NCBI GenBank assembly: GCA_017481945.1
Contig: JAFUOJ010000011.1
Location: 166,633-230,632, forward strand
DNA length: 64,000 nt
Reading direction: 5' to 3'
DNA from: Parabacteroides sp.
GTDB taxonomy: Bacteria > Bacteroidota > Bacteroidia > Bacteroidales > Tannerellaceae
Part shown: positions 35,889-45,551 of the stretch, piece by piece
How positions within the stretch are numbered: the first letter of the stretch is position 1
How the letters are laid out: each line of letters starts with the position of its first letter
Made by a program: the position numbers and the translations under genes
Notes under the pieces: generated by a model
Database searches by the model: none
The model's input: the letters and a program-made list of their open reading frames with translations, nothing else
Told to the model about the DNA's origin: nothing

Positions 35889-38387
35889 TTATCTTTCAGA
35901 GTGATATATTATATCTTTTATAGAAAAGCCAATTGCAACCAAAAATAACAAGAGAAGCAATAGAGAACTATAAGAAGCAATATAAGAGGCTGTTATATAG
36001 CTATCCGGTCTAAATTCAAAAACAATCTCATGTTTTCCTGCAGGGACTAATAAAGCTCGCAACGTCCAGTCTACTCGAAAATGTGGAACTTCATTACCAT
36101 CAATCATTGCTTTCCAGCCTGGCTGATAATAAATTTCAGAGAAAACAGCTAATTGTTCTGTTCGAGAATTAGATGTATAAACCAACTTATTAGGACGATA
36201 ACTATTTAAAGAGATTGTAGCCATAGAATCTATCTGAGGACTAAAACTAACTAATTCAGTCTTAAATTGTTTATCTACAACAGCTTCTTTTAATGGGTTT
36301 AATGTTTCCAACGCCATTATTTCCTCATCAGCATTATTTACAAATTTAATAGTATCAACAAACCAAGCATTTCCATATGCAAATGGATTCTTTAATGGAG
36401 CTTGTTCCGGATTATAAATAATGTAACGCATATTCAACATATTTAATGAAGGGCATTGAGTAAATGTCTTATATAAATCCTCTGCCGATTGTGCATTCTG
36501 TAAAGATCCTATAAGCGAAGATATTTCCCGCCCTAAACGAAAATCTATTAATTCTTGGTACCTTCTTAATTTTGCTGCATGATATCCTCCTATAGATTTA
36601 TGATAATAAGAAGTATTTGTCTCATTAAATGGATTATTCAAATTTAAAACTCGATAGGATGGATCTTTATCTTTCAAAATCTCAGAATCAGCAATCGTCA
36701 TTTTATGAACATCATTTCTTTGTCCCTTTGAAATAAAATTGCTTTCATTCAAATAACGACGATCTACAACCCAAAGATCAACTAACACAAAAACAATCAT
36801 TCCAGATATAACATATTTTGTTATTTTCTTTCGATCCTTAGAAACATAAAACCAAAATAACAAAGAAGCTCCTAACAAAATAAAAGACAAAGATCGTAAC
36901 GCATCTGAAGAAGCTAAAGAAGCTCTATCTAAAAGTAATGCATTATAATACCAATCAGGTAACTGATACTGAGTATCATAAACAGAATGAAAATTTAAAA
37001 ATAAATTAGGCATTAACCAAAGTAAAAAACAAATTCCTCCTGTGAAAATCAATGAAATAAAAAGTCCTTTTTTAATTAGAACATCGTCTAGTTTACCAGA
37101 AAAAAATTCTTTTAATCCCCAAATAGCAATCATAGGGAAGATTAACCCTGGTATTACTAAAGCCATCTCTACCGTACGAAATTTATTATACATCGGTAAA
37201 TAATGGAACATAAGGCTATTAAAACTATCAAAATTTCGTCCTAAAGCCAACAAAATAAAAAATAAAGAACAAATAAATAACCACCACTTCATTGGGTTTT
37301 TAATCAAAAACATTCCCAAAACAAAAAGGAAACAAATTAAAGCTCCAAAATAAACTGGTCCAGAAGTAAAAGATTTATCTCCCCAATACGTTGGAGCATG
37401 TAACTCTTTACCTACCTGAGTACCTTTTTTTCTTAACTCTTTGTATAATTCAGAATCTGGTCCCAATATACCAGCAGAACTACCTCCGTAGGCATTAGGA
37501 ACTAATAACGTCATTAATTCACCCCTTCCATAACTCCAAGCAAAAGCATAATCTTTATCTAATCCCGAAGAAACCTTTTCACCGTTAGGGGTAGATATTG
37601 TTAATTCAGTTGCTCCACGTGTAGAAGTTTTACTTAATTCCCAATTAGCATATAAACTATCAATATTAGGTAAAACAGCCAAACAAATACTCCCTAATAA
37701 CAGTAACGAAACTTTCAATAATTGTTTCCAATCCTTACTTTTCATCTTTTCATACACATATCCCAAATAGATAAAAGCGCATAAAAAGACCAAATAATAA
37801 GTAATCTGCAAATGATTCTCACGAATAGAAGTAGCCACAGCAAAGGTAAATAATGTAACTCCCCATAAATATTTCTTTCGAAATAAAAGATACATACCAG
37901 CCACTGTCAATGGCATATAAGCAATCACATAAGCTTTTGTTATGTGTCCGGCTTCCAATATAATAAAATTATAAGAAGCAAATGCATACGCTATTGCCCC
38001 CAAGATTGCCAACCATTTACTCATACCCATGACACACATTAATATATAGAAACAAATTAATGCAATCAACACGATACGAGCAGAAGAATAATCAAATATA
38101 GATAATACTTTATTTGCAATCCCTAAATGAACCTCTGGTTTATTCGCGACTGTAACTTGATAAGAAGGCATTCCGGAAAACATACTACCTAACCAAGCAA
38201 CAATATCTCCAGAATCATCATTCTGAAGAGTAACCAATTCTCTTGACATACCCTCAAACTGTTGAGTATCCCCTTGACGAATTACTTTTCCATCTAACTG
38301 AACTGGAGAAAAATAAGTAGTAACCAAGGCAACAAATATCAAGAATGCAATTAAATGCCCCCATGACTTCTTTATAAAAGTTCTCAT
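35889..38387 (-). CDS. YfhO-family multi-membrane-spanning protein
   Basis: 832 residues with about 12-13 membrane segments and a large extracytoplasmic C-terminal part. Features of the YfhO (GT-C-like) family: RQGDTQQFEGMSRELVTLQNDDSG after the first segment, SIRENHLQITYY, and the late YQPGWKAMIDGNEVPHFRVDWTLRALLVPAGKHEI-type segment (in parts: YYQPGWKAMIDG, LRALLVPAGKHEI). In Gram-positives YfhO adds sugars to lipoteichoic acid; in Bacteroidales its acceptor is unknown. It has its own divergent promoter against the GT2 gene at 38483. Confidence 0.88.
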   Translation of the reverse strand: MRTFIKKSWGHLIAFLIFVALVTTYFSPVQLDGKVIRQGDTQQFEGMSRELVTLQNDDSGDIVAWLGSMFSGMPSYQVTVANKPEVHLGIANKVLSIFDYSSARIVLIALICFYILMCVMGMSKWLAILGAIAYAFASYNFIILEAGHITKAYVIAYMPLTVAGMYLLFRKKYLWGVTLFTFAVATSIRENHLQITYYLVFLCAFIYLGYVYEKMKSKDWKQLLKVSLLLLGSICLAVLPNIDSLYANWELSKTSTRGATELTISTPNGEKVSSGLDKDYAFAWSYGRGELMTLLVPNAYGGSSAGILGPDSELYKELRKKGTQVGKELHAPTYWGDKSFTSGPVYFGALICFLFVLGMFLIKNPMKWWLFICSLFFILLALGRNFDSFNSLMFHYLPMYNKFRTVEMALVIPGLIFPMIAIWGLKEFFSGKLDDVLIKKGLFISLIFTGGICFLLWLMPNLFLNFHSVYDTQYQLPDWYYNALLLDRASLASSDALRSLSFILLGASLLFWFYVSKDRKKITKYVISGMIVFVLVDLWVVDRRYLNESNFISKGQRNDVHKMTIADSEILKDKDPSYRVLNLNNPFNETNTSYYHKSIGGYHAAKLRRYQELIDFRLGREISSLIGSLQNAQSAEDLYKTFTQCPSLNMLNMRYIIYNPEQAPLKNPFAYGNAWFVDTIKFVNNADEEIMALETLNPLKEAVVDKQFKTELVSFSPQIDSMATISLNSYRPNKLVYTSNSRTEQLAVFSEIYYQPGWKAMIDGNEVPHFRVDWTLRALLVPAGKHEIVFEFRPDSYITASYIASYSSLLLLLLFLVAIGFSIKDIIYHSER

Positions 38388-38415
38388 TCTATTCTAAATT
38401 AATTAATATAAAGTG

Positions 38416-38423
38416 CAAAGATA
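38416..38423 (-). promoter_or_regulatory. Predicted -7 box for the YfhO gene
   Basis: The minus strand reads TATCTTTG, matching TAnnTTTG, 29 bases before the start at 38387; divergent from the next promoter 30 bases away. Confidence 0.48.
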
Positions 38424-38445
38424 CAACAACTTCAAAATATTTTCG

Positions 38446-38453
38446 TACATTTG
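38446..38453 (+). promoter_or_regulatory. Predicted -7 box for the GT2 gene at 38483
   Basis: TACATTTG matches TAnnTTTG, 30 bases before the start codon. Confidence 0.48.
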
Positions 38454-38482
38454 CCAATCAAGAAATTGTAATTAGAATAAAT

Positions 38483-39388
38483 ATGTTTTTATCAGTTGTA
38501 ATTTGTACATACAACAGAGGGAAATATCTTCCAATGGTACTGGATAGTTTAAAAAATCAACAATATCCTTCCGACTCTTTTGAAATTATTCTCATTAATA
38601 ACAACAGTACAGATAACACAGAAGTTATTATAAAAACATACCAAAAAGAAAATCCAAATTTTCCCCTACAATATATTATTGAATATAATCAGGGTATTTC
38701 TCATGCTCGAAATAAAGGAGTAATGTGTTCAAATGGCGAAATCATCGTTTTTATTGATGATGACGAAACTGTAGAATCAAACTTTCTGCAAGAAATAGAT
38801 GATTTCTTCACTCACTATCCCAACGTAGGTATTTCTTCCGGCCCTGTTGTTCCTATTTATGAAACAATACAACCCAAGTGGTTATCCCATTTCACTATGC
38901 GTTTAGTTACAGGAGCTTATGACAAAGGGAAACAAATTAAAGAATTATCTCCCAAAGATTACCCCGGAACTGGACATGCCTGTTTTCGAAAAGAATTATT
39001 TTTAAAATACGGAGCTTTTGATATCACATTAGGAAGAAAGGGTAACTCTTTAATGGGAGCAGAAGACAAAGACTTTTTTTTACGATTAATGAAAGGAGGT
39101 GAAAAATGTTACTATTTACCTTCCGCAAAAATTTATCACCATATACCTGATAGTAAATTAACTGACGAACATTTCAAAAAGTTAACTTATGCAATCGGTA
39201 AAAGTGAACGTGTACGTACACTCAACCTTAGTAAATTTTCTTTTTATAAACACTTACTATTAGAAAGTGGTAAATGGGGAGTTTCTATATTCCTATGGTT
39301 TTGGTATTTAATTACACTACATATATCTAAAGGGAATAAATTAATACTATTCAGATGGCAAGTAGGAAAAGGATTACTTAATTATTAA
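38483..39388 (+). CDS. Glycosyltransferase family 2
   Basis: 301 residues, GT-A fold: FLSVVICTYNRGKYLPMVLDSL, then INNNSTDNTEV, GISHARNKG and the metal-binding IVFIDDDE; MGAEDKDFFLRL as the acceptor-side ED-x-D-type motif. A C-terminal hydrophobic stretch suggests membrane association. Its stop codon overlaps that of the converging DUF5672 gene by 4 bases, so no terminator can sit between them. Confidence 0.9.
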   Translation: MFLSVVICTYNRGKYLPMVLDSLKNQQYPSDSFEIILINNNSTDNTEVIIKTYQKENPNFPLQYIIEYNQGISHARNKGVMCSNGEIIVFIDDDETVESNFLQEIDDFFTHYPNVGISSGPVVPIYETIQPKWLSHFTMRLVTGAYDKGKQIKELSPKDYPGTGHACFRKELFLKYGAFDITLGRKGNSLMGAEDKDFFLRLMKGGEKCYYLPSAKIYHHIPDSKLTDEHFKKLTYAIGKSERVRTLNLSKFSFYKHLLLESGKWGVSIFLWFWYLITLHISKGNKLILFRWQVGKGLLNY

Positions 39389-40182
39389 TCTACTTTTATA
39401 TACTTTTCCCAGAAAGAGAAATTTTTTCTCCAAGCATGACACCCAAAAGGTAATTCTTCCAATGTTTCCTTAAACAATAAATTAGGAGAACATTCAAATG
39501 AAAAAAACATTGATTCTTTATAATCAGGAACTTTAAACGGGTTTAATAATTTATATTTTAAAGACGCATAAAAACGATCTTCATTTTGTTCATTAATAGA
39601 AATTAAATAATCTAATGTATTTCCTCCAAACAAAAGGATCCTAACATAATAAAAAAATCTATGGATAAACCCTCTATTCTCTAAATATGAAAATAAACCC
39701 TCATAAGAAAATAATTTTCCACTCATATTAAATAGATCAATGAATGAACGAATTCTTCTTAAAGATAAACCTCCATTTCCTGAAATTTTTTTATTAAATG
39801 ATCCATCACTATACAACCATGGAGCCCCTATATAATCATAATTTTTTTTACACCAATACATCAAATCATCTCTAAATACATACGCGTCTAATTGATAAAT
39901 AAGCATATAATCATAAAATTCAAAACTACAATAAAAATCACGGCTTAACATTAACCTATTATAACCAGAAATACCCTTAAAATAAAAGGGATCAAAATAT
40001 TTAACATTTAATCTTATATTATATCTAATAAAAATAGAACTATAATTAGAAATATTTAAGTTATTTGGAACAATTAAACAAATATCATAATTATTTAAGA
40101 TCCTAAGACATTGAATTAATGATACAAATTCATCTTTATCCGGATTTTCTTTATACACAGGAATAACAATAACACATCTCAT
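39385..40182 (-). CDS. DUF5672 glycosyltransferase-like protein
   Basis: 265 residues. Carries DUF5672 landmarks: VIVIPVYKENPDKDE at the N-terminus, YDYMLIYQLDAYVFRDDLMYW (acidic DxD-like YQLDAYVF), YIGAPW and ISGNGGLSLRR, with CHAWRKN near the end. Probably a GT-A-type transferase of the glycan cluster. Codons are strongly A/T-rich, unlike the core genes around the cluster. Last gene of the AT-rich minus-strand operon. Confidence 0.82.
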   Translation of the reverse strand: MRCVIVIPVYKENPDKDEFVSLIQCLRILNNYDICLIVPNNLNISNYSSIFIRYNIRLNVKYFDPFYFKGISGYNRLMLSRDFYCSFEFYDYMLIYQLDAYVFRDDLMYWCKKNYDYIGAPWLYSDGSFNKKISGNGGLSLRRIRSFIDLFNMSGKLFSYEGLFSYLENRGFIHRFFYYVRILLFGGNTLDYLISINEQNEDRFYASLKYKLLNPFKVPDYKESMFFSFECSPNLLFKETLEELPFGCHAWRKNFSFWEKYIKVD

Positions 40183-40188
40183 ACTGAA

Positions 40189-41121
40189 TTATTTTATAAA
40201 AGGGAATAACCTAGAAATCTTTATGTTTATTTCTATTTTTCGTTTATATCGTCTTACAAAGCCATATTCTGTACAACGCTTAGCCCTTTCTATCGGCTGT
40301 TTTATAATATGAGATATAAAAACATCTAAAGAAGAATACCAATCTTCATAGGTGCATCCTGAAAGCAACCAAGGTTCAGACATCTTTTTTAAATAATAAT
40401 CATCATCCGAATCCAATCGAATAATTTCCTCAATAACAGAATCAATAGAAGATTTATCCACAACATGAATAAAAGACTTCTCATTAAAGTCTTTTTTCAC
40501 CTCAGGATTACCCCAATAAATAGGTATTGAATTCACAACCATAGGTTCCATTATTTTCTCAGTAGTATATCCAAGCAAAGAACTATTTTCAAATGCGATT
40601 GTAAATTTATAATCTTGTATAAAAGCTATTTTATCAGAAACCGGCTTTCCAATATTATTCAAATGCCTACCTCCAGAATCTATTGTCTTATATTTAGACA
40701 ATTCATAGAAAAACTCATCTCTAAAAGGATCTGCAAAAGTTATATTAGAATAAACAAAATTACAGAACTTACGATTTAGTACTTTTTCTTTATCAAATTG
40801 TTTATAACTTAATTGATCATATCCCTTGTATAACAAATACAGGGGAAAACGAAGATGTCTATCTCCAAAAGAGATTGGATGAAAAGATAAAGCATAATCA
40901 AAAAGATTAAAATCCGGGATATTATTTTCTCCTGTAAAATAAATCTTTATACAATTCTTATATTTCAAATGTTTATTACCAAAAGAAGAACAAAAAAGAT
41001 AATCTGGAGATGAATTCACTTCAAAATTAATCTTATTTCTCATCAAACATCTGGTTATAAAATTATCATTCATATCCAGATCTTTCCAGAAATCCACAAA
41101 ATAGATACGTATTTTTTTCAT
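40189..41121 (-). CDS. Glycosyltransferase family 10 (alpha-1,3/1,4-fucosyltransferase-like)
   Basis: 310 residues. The GT10 donor-binding block is clear: KFTIAFENSS (172-181), GYTTEKIMEP (184-193), then IPIYWGNPEV (199-208); upstream FTGENNIPDFNLFDYALSFH is also typical. Members transfer L-fucose from GDP-fucose to GlcNAc or Glc in Lewis-type structures; the bacterial enzymes are peripheral membrane proteins with a basic C-terminal tail, seen here (RRYKRKIEINIKISR). Its start overlaps the previous gene's stop by 4 bases. GDP-fucose synthesis genes are not in the window. Confidence 0.9.
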   Translation of the reverse strand: MKKIRIYFVDFWKDLDMNDNFITRCLMRNKINFEVNSSPDYLFCSSFGNKHLKYKNCIKIYFTGENNIPDFNLFDYALSFHPISFGDRHLRFPLYLLYKGYDQLSYKQFDKEKVLNRKFCNFVYSNITFADPFRDEFFYELSKYKTIDSGGRHLNNIGKPVSDKIAFIQDYKFTIAFENSSLLGYTTEKIMEPMVVNSIPIYWGNPEVKKDFNEKSFIHVVDKSSIDSVIEEIIRLDSDDDYYLKKMSEPWLLSGCTYEDWYSSLDVFISHIIKQPIERAKRCTEYGFVRRYKRKIEINIKISRLFPFIK

Positions 41122-42071
41122 CCAAATTTAGCCTTATATAAATATTTTAATAATTTGTATTTTAATAGCATAAGAATCGGCATACTAAAATCACTAAATA
41201 GTTTATGAGAATACACTGAATCTATTCGTTTATAGATAGAACAAATATAATCACCACTCAAATTAGATTTTATTAAATTTTTAAGAAAATACAATCTCAA
41301 ATTCCATAAATATTCACACAATAAATACAAGGTTTTCTTTTCCTTTATAGAATTTGCTTCTTCTAATATTTTAGTTATAATAACATACAAACTATCAAAA
41401 TTTTTCTCAGTCTTTTTCTGCGTTATTGATTGAGGTCGAATATAATATAAATAAGTTGGTTGTTCACAAACTATCATAGTGTAACTTTCTCTTGCGATTT
41501 GAAACGACCACAAATTATCTTCGTGTACAATACCTTCCTGAAACCAGCAATTTTTCTGAAAGAATATTTTTTTATTAATCAATTTATTACAAGCCATTTC
41601 ATACCATTCTTTTTTTAAAAAAGAATTTAAGACTTCAGATCCATTCCATATTTTCTCATCACTTAATTTTAAAGAAGGAAATTTTTTTGAAGAAGCTCCA
41701 ATTATATCTATGGTACCAACAACTAAATCAACAGGATTTTGACACATTTTTTTTACTAAATACATTATTGCATTTTCAGGTATTGCATCATCACTATCTA
41801 AGAAAAAAAGATAATCTCCAGTAGAAAATCTTACACCCGTATTTCGAGCTGCAGAAAGTCCTTTATTCTTAGTATGTGTTACAATAGATATATTTTTATC
41901 TGGATATAATTTCATTATTCTCCGAACCTTTATAATACTATCATCCGGAGAAGCGTCATCTACCAATATAATCTCTATATCTTTATATGTCTGATTTATG
42001 ACAGACAATAAACATCTTTCAATATATTGAGAGACATTATAAACAGGTATTATAATAGAAACTTTAAACAT
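41118..42071 (-). CDS. Glycosyltransferase family 2
   Basis: 317 residues. GT-A signature: KVSIIIPVYNVSQYIERCL, LVDDASPDDS, GLSAARNTGVR and FLDSDDAI; acceptor side HEDNLWSF. Looks like an inverting capsular/LPS sugar transferase. Overlaps both neighbours by 4-8 bases, so translation is coupled in the operon. Confidence 0.9.
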   Translation of the reverse strand: MFKVSIIIPVYNVSQYIERCLLSVINQTYKDIEIILVDDASPDDSIIKVRRIMKLYPDKNISIVTHTKNKGLSAARNTGVRFSTGDYLFFLDSDDAIPENAIMYLVKKMCQNPVDLVVGTIDIIGASSKKFPSLKLSDEKIWNGSEVLNSFLKKEWYEMACNKLINKKIFFQKNCWFQEGIVHEDNLWSFQIARESYTMIVCEQPTYLYYIRPQSITQKKTEKNFDSLYVIITKILEEANSIKEKKTLYLLCEYLWNLRLYFLKNLIKSNLSGDYICSIYKRIDSVYSHKLFSDFSMPILMLLKYKLLKYLYKAKFG

Positions 42072-42987
42072 GAATATTACATTTATTCAAAAAATTATTC
42101 CAAGCCTGTACATTTACATTTTTTTTTGTATTCCAATATTCTTGTTTCTCTTTATTTCCTAAAACTTTAAAGATAAAACGACGAAATACAGATTTAAAAT
42201 GAATCAGATAATAAAGGCATTTAGAATGTCTAAATGAATATATTTTTTTAAACAACATATAATTCCCTTCATATAAAAGTTGTAATCGAGAATTCTTTAT
42301 ATAAGAAGATCTTCCTTCAAAATGAACAATCTTAGCAGTAGGTAATGAGTAAATCTTATAACCCGTATGAAGGATACGATAACAAAACTCTATATCCTCT
42401 CCATTCATAAAAAAATCAGGATCAAAAGCTCCAATCTTCTTTATTAAATCCATCCGCACCATTAAATCAGCACCAATAATAGATCTAACAGACAATGGTT
42501 TTGATTCATAATTATAAAAAATTGATCGACTTGCTTTTAATGGTATTAATCTCAAATAGAAAATAGAAAGAAACTCTTGAAACAGAGAAAAATCAAATCG
42601 ATTTAAAGAAAATGTAGGTTTTCCTTCTATATCAACAAGATTTCCTCCACATGCTCCAGCCAGTTGATTTTTTTTCAAAAAAAGATACATTTCTGATATT
42701 GCATCATTTTCCAAAAGGGTATCTGGATTTAAAAATAAAACCATTTCTCCCTTTGCCACATCTACTCCTAAATTATTAGCCTTTCCAAAACCTAAATTTT
42801 CCTCAGCTTGAATAAATACAACTTCAGGATAAATAGAAGTCAATAACTTCTCTGAATTATCTCCAGAATTATTATCAACAACAATTATTTCATAAGAAAT
42901 ATCATTTGTGTGTTTTTTAATAGATTCAATACTATTTAGTATTAAAGAGACTGTTTTATAATTAACATAGACAACTGAAACATTCAT
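42064..42987 (-). CDS. Glycosyltransferase family 2, rhamnosyltransferase-like
   Basis: 307 residues. MNVSVVYVNYKT, IVVDNNSGDNSEKLL, GFGKANNLGVD, LFLNPDT and MNGEDIEFCYRI match the subgroup that includes rhamnosyl- and galactofuranosyltransferases; the actual sugar is not determined. Six bases after the preceding GT2 gene. Confidence 0.88.
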   Translation of the reverse strand: MNVSVVYVNYKTVSLILNSIESIKKHTNDISYEIIVVDNNSGDNSEKLLTSIYPEVVFIQAEENLGFGKANNLGVDVAKGEMVLFLNPDTLLENDAISEMYLFLKKNQLAGACGGNLVDIEGKPTFSLNRFDFSLFQEFLSIFYLRLIPLKASRSIFYNYESKPLSVRSIIGADLMVRMDLIKKIGAFDPDFFMNGEDIEFCYRILHTGYKIYSLPTAKIVHFEGRSSYIKNSRLQLLYEGNYMLFKKIYSFRHSKCLYYLIHFKSVFRRFIFKVLGNKEKQEYWNTKKNVNVQAWNNFLNKCNIHV

Positions 42988-42993
42988 ATTTAT

Positions 42994-43836
42994 TCACTTT
43001 CTAATTTCTAAAATATTCCTTAATCGAATTCTCAAATAAGCAAGACCAATGACAGATGTAAATCCATATCGCAACAGTAAAAATATTTGCTTCTGATTCA
43101 AAGAAAGCTTTTTTCTCAGTTTCAATAAAAAAAACATATCTAATCCTTTATTGAATAACTCTTTTAATGATGTTCTTTTATTTTTTCCAACACCAATAAC
43201 ATTAGAATCATGTTGTCTATAAGCGACTAAAGTTTTAGGGCAAAAATATATACACCCAAATCTTTTTACTATTAACGCGATCCAAGCATCATGATAATAA
43301 TAAAAAGAAGGAAATGGATATATATACTTTTTTAAATCAGCTGTAAACATACAAGTACACCCTGTAACATTATTTTTCCCAAACAAATAGTCATCAAAAC
43401 AGAGTTCTACCGGAATAGATGAATAAGTAAAAAATGAATTATATAAAATTCCTCCTTGTTTATCAATCAATGTTGCATCTGAATGAACCAACGAATATTT
43501 TTTATTAATTAAATATGACAACAGAATCTCAATTTTATTACGATCCCAAATATCATCTTGATCTGAAAGAGCTATAAAATCTCCTGAGGCCAAATCTATG
43601 GCAGAAGAAAAATTTGCTCGAAACCCTTTTCTTTTTTTATTTCTAAACACACAAATATTTGCATTATTTTGAGAAAACTTTCTCAAAATATCCATCGATT
43701 TATCGATGGAGCCATCATCTTGTATAATTAATTCATATATAGGATATGTTTGATTCAAAATTGATTTTAGCTGTTCTTCTAGAAATTTTTCACCATTATA
43801 GGTACACATAACAACTGAGACTTTCCTTTTCATCAT
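42994..43836 (-). CDS. Glycosyltransferase family 2
   Basis: 280 residues. KVSVVMCTYNGEKFLEEQL, IIQDDGSIDKS, ALSDQDDIWD: the subgroup with DQDDIW seen in O-antigen/capsule transferases. Starts six bases after the flippase stop; two adjacent ATGs are possible. AT-rich codons. Confidence 0.9.
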   Translation of the reverse strand: MMKRKVSVVMCTYNGEKFLEEQLKSILNQTYPIYELIIQDDGSIDKSMDILRKFSQNNANICVFRNKKRKGFRANFSSAIDLASGDFIALSDQDDIWDRNKIEILLSYLINKKYSLVHSDATLIDKQGGILYNSFFTYSSIPVELCFDDYLFGKNNVTGCTCMFTADLKKYIYPFPSFYYYHDAWIALIVKRFGCIYFCPKTLVAYRQHDSNVIGVGKNKRTSLKELFNKGLDMFFLLKLRKKLSLNQKQIFLLLRYGFTSVIGLAYLRIRLRNILEIRK

Positions 43837-43842
43837 CGTTCT

Positions 43843-45282
43843 CTATTTTCTAAATACAAACTGTAAACATTCCCTGAAAATCACAGATTTCCCAACAAAC
43901 ATCAAAAAACAATATATAACAACAGATAATAAAACTTTTGTCGCAAATAATAAATACATATTCTCTATTTGTTTTGTAAAAAAATAAACAAATAAGAATA
44001 CTATAAGCGACATACTTATATATGGAAATATATCTTTCAATACATTTATCAAACAAATTCCTATTAAATGATTCACATACCAATGCCAAATAGATAACCA
44101 CACTATTATATTAACTAATACATTCGCAAATACCATCCAAAGAATACCTAAACGAAGTGTCAAAAAAGCTATCAATAATTGAAATAGTCCAATAAAAATA
44201 TGACTTTTCAAATAAAAACTAGACTTTCCATGTGCAACTACTATTTGAGAATATAATAATTGAATAGGACAGAAAGCTCCCCAAATACAAAATAGCTGCA
44301 AAATTGGCACACAAGGTAACCACTTTTCTCCCACAGCAATAAAGATTAACTCTTCTCCGACAAAAGCAAGACCTAACATTATAGGAAAAGAAATAAAAAC
44401 AGCAAAACGTATCATCTTACGAAGTACTTGAACTTGACGTTCTTTATCACCATTTACTTCTGCAAATACAGGCTGAGCCACCCCATTAATCATTCCTCCA
44501 ATTGCGGAATAGCCCATTGACATCCATTTATTTCCTTGAGAATATAAACCAACGTCAGTCGCATTATAAAACTTACCTAAAAGAACAGTAAAAATATTGG
44601 CATTAATATGTCCAAACATATTAGTAAACAAAATCTTCACACTAAAAGTAAACATCTCTTTTATGGGAGAAAAATGAAACTGCCAAGTAGGTCTCCATGG
44701 AGTATAAAACCAACGAAGAAGCATGCACATTCCAGCATAAATAAGAGATTGTATAGCCAAAGCCCAATAACCACATCCTTTAAATGCTAATGTAACTCCA
44801 ACAAATCCGGATATAATCAATGCTGTTAAATCAATCTTCGCACGTTCTTTTACCAACAACTTACGAAATAAGACTGCACTATGTGCTGTACCTAAAGCTC
44901 CAAAAACAATGGTTAAAAATAAAACACGCGATAAAAGAACTAGTTCTGGTCGACCAAAAAAGGTCGCAATCAATGGGGCTATAAGAAACAATACAAGATA
45001 TAAAAAACTAGCAGCAATTACATTAAACCAAAATACCGCATTGTAATCCTCATGACGAAATTCCGGTTTATTGGTTAAAGCTGCAGTAAAACCACTTTCA
45101 GATATAGAGTTGGCAATAGCTATAAAAATAGTCAACATACCAACTAATCCATAATCTTCAACAGTCAGTATTCTTGCCAAAAAAATACCAAAAAACATTC
45201 CTAAGAGTTGCTGAACCCCATTACTCAACCCGCCCCAAAAAAGGCCTTTAGCGGTTTTCTCTTTGAGAGTTTGTTCGGACAT
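43843..45282 (-). CDS. Wzx-type polysaccharide/oligosaccharide flippase
   Basis: 479 residues, 12-14 membrane segments, MOP/MVF superfamily: TLKEKTAKGLFWGGLSNGVQQLLGMFFGIFLARILTVEDYGLVGM-type start (in parts: GLFWGGLSNGVQQLL, RILTVEDYGLVGM), SESGFTAALTNK. Flips lipid-linked glycans across the inner membrane. First gene of the glycan operon; no Wzy-type polymerase is visible in the following genes, which suggests a short oligosaccharide rather than a polymer. Confidence 0.9.
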   Translation of the reverse strand: MSEQTLKEKTAKGLFWGGLSNGVQQLLGMFFGIFLARILTVEDYGLVGMLTIFIAIANSISESGFTAALTNKPEFRHEDYNAVFWFNVIAASFLYLVLFLIAPLIATFFGRPELVLLSRVLFLTIVFGALGTAHSAVLFRKLLVKERAKIDLTALIISGFVGVTLAFKGCGYWALAIQSLIYAGMCMLLRWFYTPWRPTWQFHFSPIKEMFTFSVKILFTNMFGHINANIFTVLLGKFYNATDVGLYSQGNKWMSMGYSAIGGMINGVAQPVFAEVNGDKERQVQVLRKMIRFAVFISFPIMLGLAFVGEELIFIAVGEKWLPCVPILQLFCIWGAFCPIQLLYSQIVVAHGKSSFYLKSHIFIGLFQLLIAFLTLRLGILWMVFANVLVNIIVWLSIWHWYVNHLIGICLINVLKDIFPYISMSLIVFLFVYFFTKQIENMYLLFATKVLLSVVIYCFLMFVGKSVIFRECLQFVFRK

Positions 45283-45291
45283 TCAAATTAT

Positions 45292-45551
45292 TTATTCTGT
45301 TAGTTTATTTAAAACATATGTTTGAAACCAACCAGGAATATATTCAATAGAATCTTCTATCAAAATTTCATTTGCTTCGACAGTTGCAAATAATTTAGGT
45401 TCAGAATAACTATTATCAAACAAAATACTTTCAAATCATCAGCATTAATATACACTCCCAAATGAATACCTCTTTCTGAAACTATTTTCAGTAAAGTCGA
45501 TTTACCAGAGCCATTTGGTCCTGCAAATATTCGAAGTCTTTTTGTTGCCAC
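45292..45551 (-). pseudogene. Zeta-toxin-like P-loop kinase remnant
   Basis: Starts with GTG at 45549-45551: a typical zeta-like start, KRLRIFAGPNGSGKST (Walker A, residues 11-19) and GVYINADDL, then the frame goes wrong after about 44 residues. In a shifted frame the C-terminus of the same protein family continues to a stop at 45292-45294 (SIEYIPGWFQTYVL). The middle, normally over 100 residues, is missing, so an internal deletion with frame change has occurred. It cannot be an active kinase. Confidence 0.7.
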
